From Pseudomonadota bacterium (GTDB lineage Bacteria > Pseudomonadota > Gammaproteobacteria > UBA11654): DNA of 19,215 nt. The stretch is from positions 1-19,215 of the forward strand of contig JAPOHS010000015.1 of the NCBI GenBank assembly GCA_029979325.1, in the 5' to 3' direction. The notes under the pieces are model-generated. The model made no database searches. It was not told the DNA's origin and saw only the letters and a program-made list of their open reading frames with translations. Below are positions 14,167 through 19,215 of this stretch, piece after piece; the stretch's first letter is position 1; each line of letters begins with the position of its first letter. Made by a program: the position numbers and the translations under genes.

Positions 14167-15210
14167 ATGAAAAGTTTTTCCATTTCTAGCCTCTTATTGA
14201 GTTTTTCTGTTCTCTTTGGGAATTCTTTTTTGCAAGCAGACTCACCTGACCCTATAACTGAAATGCCTTGGCAAGAGGTAGTGATCAGCGTGACTGACCT
14301 TGATAGAACTTCTGAATTCTTCAAAAAAATTGGAGGATTTAAAGAGCTCTATAGGGGTCAATCCAGTGAGTCATCTATTCGCCATTATGGCCTATCAAGT
14401 GAGGCAAGTGCAGAGGAGTTATTGCTTGCCGCAGAGAACTCTGATGTTGGGTTTATTCGTTTGATTCGTTTCGATAATGCTGGTCACAAGAGACCTATGA
14501 GACCTGGCTCTAGAGCATGGGATACAGGATGTTACTTCAGTCTAATGGTTAGAATGAAAGGATTGAGACAAATCTATGATGAAGCAATACAAATGGGGTG
14601 GTGGACTGAGACTCCTGTTGCTCAAGTATCTTTTGGGGAATCAAGGTTAGATGTTGTCATCTTCAAGGGTCCGGATGGTCTTCAGATACAAGGATATGAC
14701 AGACTTAAGCCACCCTTACCTGAGGCTTTCCCAAAATTTGATCGAATATCACAACCTTTTAATATCATGCAGATGATTAAAAACAGAGAGACCAGCAGAA
14801 AATTTTTTGTTGATCTACTCGGCTTTGATACTTTTTTCTATGGTGCTCCGTTTACAGCAAAAGAGGAGGCTGTGACACCTTTGGGTATACCACTTAATTT
14901 CACAACAAAGACAAAATATCGAACTGCAATTTATTACCCTATTGCTGGTGAGTTAGGCAGAGTTGAAATGATCGAGTTCATGGACATAAAGGGGTTGGAT
15001 CATAGTGATAATTGCAAGGCTCCAAATCTCGGTTTGCTTTCCATAAAATATCCAGTCAAAGATATAATGCAAACTACAGATATTCTCAAAGCAAGAGGTC
15101 AAGCAACCATTGATTTGAATAAAATTAAACTTCCTCCTTATGGAGAAATTTCGATTTTATCTCTTTCTTCACCAGATGGTGCAATCATTGAATTCTATGA
15201 GCAAAAATAG
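14167..15210 (+). CDS. Exported double-VOC (glyoxalase-like) protein
   Basis: This 347-residue protein begins with a signal peptide (MKSFSISSLLLSFSVLFGNS, cleavage near QADS at about 24). Two VOC modules follow. The first runs from about 33 (WQEVVISVTDLDRTSEFFKK) to 175 (GPDGLQIQGYD); the second from about 195 (PFNIMQMIKNRETSRKFF) to the end (SPDGAIIEFYEQK). In metal-dependent VOC enzymes the strand ends carry His/Glu; here the first module has Gln/Glu, Tyr and Gln, and the second keeps only the final Glu, so it may bind ligand without metal catalysis. It overlaps the next VOC gene by 14 bp. Export of a VOC protein is uncommon. Confidence 0.8.
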   Translation: MKSFSISSLLLSFSVLFGNSFLQADSPDPITEMPWQEVVISVTDLDRTSEFFKKIGGFKELYRGQSSESSIRHYGLSSEASAEELLLAAENSDVGFIRLIRFDNAGHKRPMRPGSRAWDTGCYFSLMVRMKGLRQIYDEAIQMGWWTETPVAQVSFGESRLDVVIFKGPDGLQIQGYDRLKPPLPEAFPKFDRISQPFNIMQMIKNRETSRKFFVDLLGFDTFFYGAPFTAKEEAVTPLGIPLNFTTKTKYRTAIYYPIAGELGRVEMIEFMDIKGLDHSDNCKAPNLGLLSIKYPVKDIMQTTDILKARGQATIDLNKIKLPPYGEISILSLSSPDGAIIEFYEQK

Positions 15211-15631
15211 TAATCAACTCAAGCCATTTCATTTAGCAATTCCAGTTAATGATCTGGAAAGTGCAAAAAATTTTTATCATGGCTTATTGGGTTGTGACAT
15301 AGGGAGAAGCTCAAGTGAATGGATCGACTTCAATTTTTTTGGTCATCAATTGGTGTGTCATCTTTCTAATAGACTTTCAAGTGAGACCACTAATCTCGTT
15401 GACTCTAATAATATTCCGGTTCCTCATTTTGGATTGGTGTTAAGCTGGGATGATTTCAAAATTATCACTAGTGATCTAAATGAAAAGAAGATAGAGTTTT
15501 TGATAGAGCCAACGTTAAGATTCAAAGGTGAAGTTGGTGAGCAAGCAACGGCTTTTTTGAGAGATCCATCAGGGAATGCCATAGAATTAAAATCATTCAA
15601 GGATATGGATAACTTATTTAGGGCAGAATAA
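15197..15631 (+). CDS. VOC-family (glyoxalase/dioxygenase-like) protein
   Basis: A cytosolic protein of 144 residues from the ATG at 15197, inside the end of the preceding gene; an ATG at 15140 is out of context. One VOC unit is complete: FHLAIPVNDLESAKNFYHGLLGC, then HFGLVLSWDDF, then DPSGNAIELKSF. The metal triad expected for the family is visible as His in FHLAIP, His in PHFGL and Glu in AIELK. Single-unit members normally dimerise. Substrate unknown. The overlap with the exported VOC gene shows co-translation, and 25 bp separate it from the next gene. Confidence 0.88.
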   Translation: MSKNSNQLKPFHLAIPVNDLESAKNFYHGLLGCDIGRSSSEWIDFNFFGHQLVCHLSNRLSSETTNLVDSNNIPVPHFGLVLSWDDFKIITSDLNEKKIEFLIEPTLRFKGEVGEQATAFLRDPSGNAIELKSFKDMDNLFRAE

Positions 15632-15656
15632 TTAATCAATTCAAGGAGTAAAAAAA

Positions 15657-15935
15657 ATGAACAATGTATTTTTTGACGGAGATATATTCGGCATTGTAGA
15701 CAATGGAATACTGGCTATTCTTGCTATTGTGGGCATTGATCTTGATAAAAAACTTGGTGGCTCTGGAGTTATGGGGGGATTATTTGGTGCACTCATAGGC
15801 AACTCACTCAGCGATCTCCTTGCGGCATTATTGGATCCAAGTACACGTAATCTAGCAGGGGGTATTTTTGCAGGTTGCATGTACGTTGTGGTCGTTGTTT
15901 ATGTCTATGTCAAGGTCACGAAAAAACCACTCTAA
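15657..15935 (+). CDS. Small membrane protein with Gly-rich helices, function unknown
   Basis: A 92-residue protein with about three hydrophobic segments: about 16-27 (NGILAILAIVGI), 37-60 (GVMGGLFGALIGNSLSDLLAAL) and 66-87 (LAGGIFAGCMYVVVVVYVYV). A short acidic N terminus and a basic C terminus (KVTKKPL) are present. A good ribosome site (AAGGAG) precedes the ATG. Its TAA overlaps the ATG of the next gene by one base (TAATG). I do not recognise the family. The Gly-rich style resembles the 68-residue protein at 4942, without clear sequence similarity. Confidence 0.75.
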   Translation: MNNVFFDGDIFGIVDNGILAILAIVGIDLDKKLGGSGVMGGLFGALIGNSLSDLLAALLDPSTRNLAGGIFAGCMYVVVVVYVYVKVTKKPL

Positions 15936-16315
15936 TGACCCAGTTTCTTAGTCAGTGGCATAAGAGCATCAAAGATAAGGTGGTTGATACATCAATCATG
16001 ATTGATGAAGTAGAATTCAATTCACCCCTTGTTTATAAGCCAATTATTGGTATCAAAATGGTCACAAAATACCTCACTGCTGCCAATGATGTGCTGAATA
16101 ACAATCATTTTAAATACACTTCAGAATTTGAAGATAAAAATAGAGCCTGTCTTGTTTTTGAAACAAAAATCGATGATATGGAAGTCACAGGAATAGACCT
16201 AATTGAGTGGAATGACGATGGCAAAATGGTCAAATTGAGTGTGTTTATCAGGCCCTTTTCAGCCATAACAAAAGTTGGTGAGCACATGTCTAAAAAGCTA
16301 TCTGAAATGACATGA
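15935..16315 (+). CDS. SnoaL-like (NTF2-fold) protein
   Basis: A 126-residue protein from the ATG at 15935, sharing one base with the preceding stop; a longer frame from 15875 reads through the upstream gene and is a shadow. FLSQWHKSIKDKVVDTS begins the N-terminal helices, IDEVEFNSPLVYKPIIG is the 'V.F.SP...' strand typical of SnoaL_2-like proteins, and GIDLIEWNDDGKMVKLSVFIRP the later strands. Members include steroid isomerases, hydrolases and non-enzymatic binders; the substrate is unknown. ATGA overlap with the symporter small subunit. Confidence 0.82.
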   Translation: MTQFLSQWHKSIKDKVVDTSIMIDEVEFNSPLVYKPIIGIKMVTKYLTAANDVLNNNHFKYTSEFEDKNRACLVFETKIDDMEVTGIDLIEWNDDGKMVKLSVFIRPFSAITKVGEHMSKKLSEMT

Positions 16316-16578
16316 ACAACACAAGAAGAAATATTGAACAATATTGGAAAAAAAACATTCAGATTGTCTCAATCCTCTTGATTATATGGTTTTTAGCCTC
16401 ATTTGGTTTCGGCATAATCCTTGCTGATTATCTTGATGAGATCAGCTTTTTTGGTTTTAAGCTCGGATTTTGGTTTGCTCAACAAGGAAGCATTTTGATC
16501 TTTGTTGCAATCATTTTTATCTATATCAGGTCCATGAAAAAACTTGACCAAGAGTTTAAAGAAAACATTGATGAATAG
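16312..16578 (+). CDS. DUF4212 sodium:solute symporter small subunit
   Basis: An 88-residue inner-membrane protein with two helices: about 18-40 (IVSILLIIWFLASFGFGIIL) and about 54-76 (FWFAQQGSILIFVAIIFIYIR). The W-F-F-x-Q-Q-G-S block (GFWFAQQGS) and the following basic tail are hallmarks of the small subunit that accompanies VC_2705-type symporters. Its start overlaps the preceding stop by 4 bp, and the large subunit begins 9 bp after its stop, the usual gene order. It is expected to be required for the transport complex. Confidence 0.93.
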   Translation: MNNTRRNIEQYWKKNIQIVSILLIIWFLASFGFGIILADYLDEISFFGFKLGFWFAQQGSILIFVAIIFIYIRSMKKLDQEFKENIDE

Positions 16579-16587
16579 TCCTAAATA

Positions 16588-18336
16588 ATGAGTATTCAAT
16601 CTTTGACATACCTTTTTGTAGGGATCAGTTTTAGCCTTTATATTTTTATCGCAATTAAATCTAGGGCCGGGTCAACAAATGAATTTTACATAGCTGGAAA
16701 AGGTGTTCATCCAGTTGCAAATGGGATGGCCACAGCTGCCGATTGGATGTCAGCTGCTTCTTTCATATCAATGGCAGGACTAATTTCTTTCATGGGAAGA
16801 GATGGTGCTGTTTATCTGATGGGTTGGACAGGTGGTTATGTTCTTTTGGCTTTGCTATTGGCCCCATATCTCAGAAAGTTTGGTCAATACACTGTCCCTG
16901 ATTTTATTGGTACTCGTTATTACTCGACCACAGCAAGAGTTGTTGCAGTCATTTGCTTAATCATCGTCTCATTTACCTATGTTGCTGGTCAAATGAGAGG
17001 GGTTGGTATCGTTTTTTCTAGATTTCTTGAAGTTGAAATCGAAATCGGAGTAATCATCGGCATGGCGATTGTTTTCTTCTACGCGGTTTTGGGAGGCATG
17101 AAAGGCATCACTTATACACAAGTCGCACAATACTGTGTGTTAATCTTTGCTTATTTGGTTCCAGCAATTTTTATTTCTATTTTGATTACAGGCAATCCAA
17201 TTCCTCAATTCGGGTTTGGTGACAGACTGATTGATCAAGATATTTATCTTCTAGAAAAATTGAATTTAATCATGACCGATATTGGTTTTGAGCCATATAC
17301 CAGCGGTTTAAAAGAGACCATTGATGTTTTTTGTATCACAGCTGCATTGATGTTAGGCACTGCAGGATTGCCGCATGTAATCGTCCGTTTCTTTACAGTT
17401 CCTGATGTAGCATCAGCTAGAAGATCGGCTGGCTATGCACTTATTTTTATTGCTATTTTATATACCACCGCACCTGCTGTTTCATCATTTGCAAGATACA
17501 ACCTTCTCGAATCAACTCATGACGTTTCATATGAACAAGCCCCTCAGTGGTTTAAAAATTGGGAAGACATTGGACTGATTGCGTGGAGAGATAAAAACAA
17601 TGATGGATTGATTCAGCATGCCCCTGGAAATGCTTTTGATCCAGTCAAGCCAAAATATGATGACTCCATTGGTGATTTTGGTGAAAGAATTATTTCAAAT
17701 GATTCCCAAGTAAAATCCAAAAATGAAGTATATATTGATCGAGATATCATGGTTTTGGCCAATCCTGAGATTGCCGAGCTGCCTCCGTGGGTAATTGCTT
17801 TGGTTGCTGCGGGTGCACTGGCTGCCGCATTATCAACAGCAGCAGGCCTCTTGCTTGTAATCTCTGCTTCTGTTTCACATGACCTCATAAAGAAAACTCT
17901 AGCCACCGATATCACTGAAAAAAGGGAGCTTTTCTATGCCCGTTTTTCAGTTCTGATTGCAGTCATTATTGCAGGTTTATTTGGTATTTATCCGCCTGGC
18001 TTTGTGGCACAAGTGGTTGCATTTGCATTTGGTCTTGCTGCTGCAACCCTTTTTCCAGCCCTTCTTTTGGGAATATTTACAAAAGCTATAAACAAAGAAG
18101 GAGCCATTTCGGGAATGATAGCAGGTCTTATTTTTACTTTGGGATATATTGTATATTTCAAATTCATGCATCCAGAGCTGAATTCTTCATCGAACTGGTT
18201 ATGGGGGATATCTCCAGAAGGCATTGGCACAATTGGTATGATAATTAATATTTTTGTTAGCATCATAGTGTCATCAATGACAAAAGAGACGCCTGATGAG
18301 ATCAGGGATTTAGTGGACCAAATTAGACAACCCTAG
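16588..18336 (+). CDS. Sodium:solute symporter, acetate-permease-like (VC_2705 subfamily) large subunit
   Basis: This 582-residue SSS-family transporter has about 12-13 membrane helices. The N terminus carries the family signature GSTNEFYIAGKGVHPVANGMATAADWMSAASF, and GGMKGITYTQVAQY sits in the helix-5/6 region. TAALMLGTAGLPHVIVRFFTV is the SSS motif near residue 260. Like others of this subfamily it has a long soluble insert (about 305-390), here with an EF-hand-like stretch RDKNNDGLI at 334-342. Likely substrate: acetate or another short carboxylate, which fits the glyoxylate shunt locus in this window, but the substrate is inference. The stop codon lies beside AGGAGG, the ribosome site of the next gene. 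Confidence 0.93.
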   Translation: MSIQSLTYLFVGISFSLYIFIAIKSRAGSTNEFYIAGKGVHPVANGMATAADWMSAASFISMAGLISFMGRDGAVYLMGWTGGYVLLALLLAPYLRKFGQYTVPDFIGTRYYSTTARVVAVICLIIVSFTYVAGQMRGVGIVFSRFLEVEIEIGVIIGMAIVFFYAVLGGMKGITYTQVAQYCVLIFAYLVPAIFISILITGNPIPQFGFGDRLIDQDIYLLEKLNLIMTDIGFEPYTSGLKETIDVFCITAALMLGTAGLPHVIVRFFTVPDVASARRSAGYALIFIAILYTTAPAVSSFARYNLLESTHDVSYEQAPQWFKNWEDIGLIAWRDKNNDGLIQHAPGNAFDPVKPKYDDSIGDFGERIISNDSQVKSKNEVYIDRDIMVLANPEIAELPPWVIALVAAGALAAALSTAAGLLLVISASVSHDLIKKTLATDITEKRELFYARFSVLIAVIIAGLFGIYPPGFVAQVVAFAFGLAAATLFPALLLGIFTKAINKEGAISGMIAGLIFTLGYIVYFKFMHPELNSSSNWLWGISPEGIGTIGMIINIFVSIIVSSMTKETPDEIRDLVDQIRQP

Positions 18337-18344
18337 GAGGAAAA

Positions 18345-19125
18345 ATGATTGAAACTGCCTTACTTGCAAATTGGATAAGCCTCACTTTGTTATGGTTGAT
18401 CAGCCTAAGAATGAAGGATTCAAGTATCATTGATATCTATTGGGGTTTTGGTTTTGTTTTGATTTTGCTGGGTTTGCTTTTTCAATAACCAAAATGATGG
18501 TCTTGTTATTTCAATTACACAGTGGACTCTGCTTTCTATGGTCACCATTTGGGGACTCAGACTCACTTTTTATTTAGCCAAAAGAAACCTGGGTCATGGT
18601 GAAGATTATAGATATACAAAAATGAGGAATTCCTCAAAGAAGGACTGGAGAATTGTCAGCTATTTCAGAGTATTCATGCTTCAAGGTGTTCTTCAAGCAA
18701 TTATTGCAGCTCCTATTTTTATCATATTCGGTGCCACTGAAGTCAGTGATTCAATGCCTATTATTTTGACAGCTTTATTTTTGTTTGCTGTGGGATTCTT
18801 ATTTGAATCCATGGCGGATCAACAAATGAAAGCCTTCAAATCTAATCCAGATAATTCTTCAAAAATTATGAATGAAGGTCTTTGGAAATATTCAAGACAC
18901 CCAAATTATTTTGGTGACTTTCTTCAGTGGTTTGCAATCTTTGTATTATCTTTGTCGACAGGATCTTTTTTTGGCGTGATTGCACCTGCGATGATGTTAT
19001 TCATCTTTTTTAAGTTGACGATTCGTTTGTTGGAAAAACCTCAATCTAAAAAAAGACCTGGCTACACTCAATACATGGATGACACAAATATGTTTTTTCC
19101 TGGACCGAGCAGGTCAAGAGACTAG
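18345..19125 (+). pseudogene. DUF1295 (steroid 5-alpha-reductase-like) membrane protein, split by a +1 frameshift
   Basis: The gene starts at 18345 after AGGAGG. Frame one reads MIETALLANWISLTLLWLIS then DSSIIDIYWGFGFVLILLG and meets TAA at 18486-18488. The family match resumes in the +1 frame, FNNQNDGLVISITQWTLLSM then TIWGLRLTFYLAKRNLGHGED, to the stop at 19123-19125. Five T at 18478-18482 are the likely place of a one-base insertion. Without it the protein would be about 260 residues, normal for DUF1295, with LWKYSRHPNYFGDFLQWF as the NADPH-binding/ICMT-like motif. The second part alone could start at 18538 (195 residues), but lacks the first helices. It may be a real inactivation or a sequencing error. 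No programmed frameshift signal seen. Confidence 0.8.
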
Positions 19126-19137
19126 TTTAGTTTTTAG

Positions 19138-19215
19138 TCAATCCTTCAATCTTTGGTACCAAGTTGAGGTGTCCTTGGGAATGAAGTTCTTAATTTGTGA
19201 AATCGCCTCATCGAC
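19138..19215 (-). CDS. C-terminal end of a minus-strand gene, function unknown
   Basis: The minus strand enters at 19215 in frame and ends at TGA 19138-19140, encoding VDEAISQIKNFIP then KDTSTWYQRLKD. It converges with the DUF1295 gene, with 12 bp between the stops. The fragment is too short to identify. Codon use looks like the neighbours. Confidence 0.55.
   Translation of the reverse strand, partial: VDEAISQIKNFIPKDTSTWYQRLKD

Noticed and set aside
15140..15196. Longer start for the second VOC protein
   Set aside because: These codons run inside the preceding gene in another frame and precede the VOC fold; the ATG at 15197 gives the normal length.
15875..15934. Longer start for the SnoaL-like protein
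   Set aside because: The extension is Cys- and Arg-rich shadow sequence of the upstream membrane protein; TAATG coupling at 15935 is the natural start.
17613..17915. 100-aa minus-strand ORF within the symporter gene
   Set aside because: It is the complement of a well-supported transporter, with no ribosome site or family motif.
18478..18488. Programmed +1 frameshift in the DUF1295 gene
   Set aside because: No known +1 signal such as the RF2-type CTT-TGA with an upstream Shine-Dalgarno element is present; mutation or read error is simpler.
1..19215. CRISPR arrays, insertion sequences, integrases or phage genes
   Set aside because: No regularly spaced long repeats, transposase or integrase motifs were seen in any frame.

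Overview
The window reads as a low-GC (AT-rich by eye) marine-type gammaproteobacterial chromosome segment. The evidence is gene content: an A-type malate synthase and isocitrate lyase behind a RamB-like regulator, a Cys-type glutathione peroxidase, a DUF4212 plus sodium:solute symporter pair, and DUF1330, VOC and DUF1295 proteins. Genus cannot be read from the sequence. There are no rRNA genes, insertion sequences, phage genes or CRISPR arrays.

Layout. (1) Positions 1-409, all on the minus strand, look out of place. The 5'-truncated end of a gene carries a YPNPFNP type-IX-secretion sorting signal, which belongs to Bacteroidota/Marinimicrobia-like lineages. Next to it are an intact tRNA-Ser(UGA) and a tRNA-Ser(CGA)-like gene whose two halves do not fit each other. 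I read this as a junction inside a tRNA gene, caused either by recombination or by assembly. (2) 507-4914 is a glyoxylate-shunt locus: a RamB/ScfR-type regulator (minus) diverges from aceB-aceA (plus). Three identical 10-bp direct repeats at 14-bp spacing lie between them, and a hairpin terminator follows aceA. (3) 4942-6942 holds a small membrane protein with its own promoter and terminator, a diiron-like hydrolase family protein (minus), and an exported PDZ protein (plus) behind a leader hairpin that resembles an attenuator. (4) 7009-10616 is a minus-strand set: GNAT acetyltransferase, MDR-type NADPH oxidoreductase, exported alpha/beta hydrolase, PPOX/flavin-fold protein, a 39-aa membrane peptide placed 1 bp upstream of it, and an exported protein of unknown family. 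(5) 10743-13297 is a tight plus-strand operon of a SAM methyltransferase, a small coiled-coil protein, and a fusion of a CinA/PncC-like domain with a NadD/NMNAT-like nucleotidyltransferase. It converges with zero gap on a minus-strand glutathione peroxidase-DUF1330 pair (13298-14076). (6) 14167-19125 is a long plus-strand run with overlapping genes: exported double-VOC protein, cytosolic VOC protein, small membrane protein, SnoaL-like protein, DUF4212 subunit, sodium:solute symporter, and a DUF1295 reductase-like gene split by a +1 frameshift. A partial minus-strand gene closes the window.

How the genes fit together: the regulator with aceBA, and the acetate-permease-type symporter 12 kb away, suit growth on C2 compounds or fatty acids. 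The small enzymes around them (MDR, GPx, VOC, PPOX, GNAT) suit detoxification and redox housekeeping. The most unusual items are the chimeric tRNA-Ser with its T9SS fragment, the CinA-NMNAT fusion operon, the 14-bp-phased operator repeats, and the unlisted 39-aa membrane ORF.
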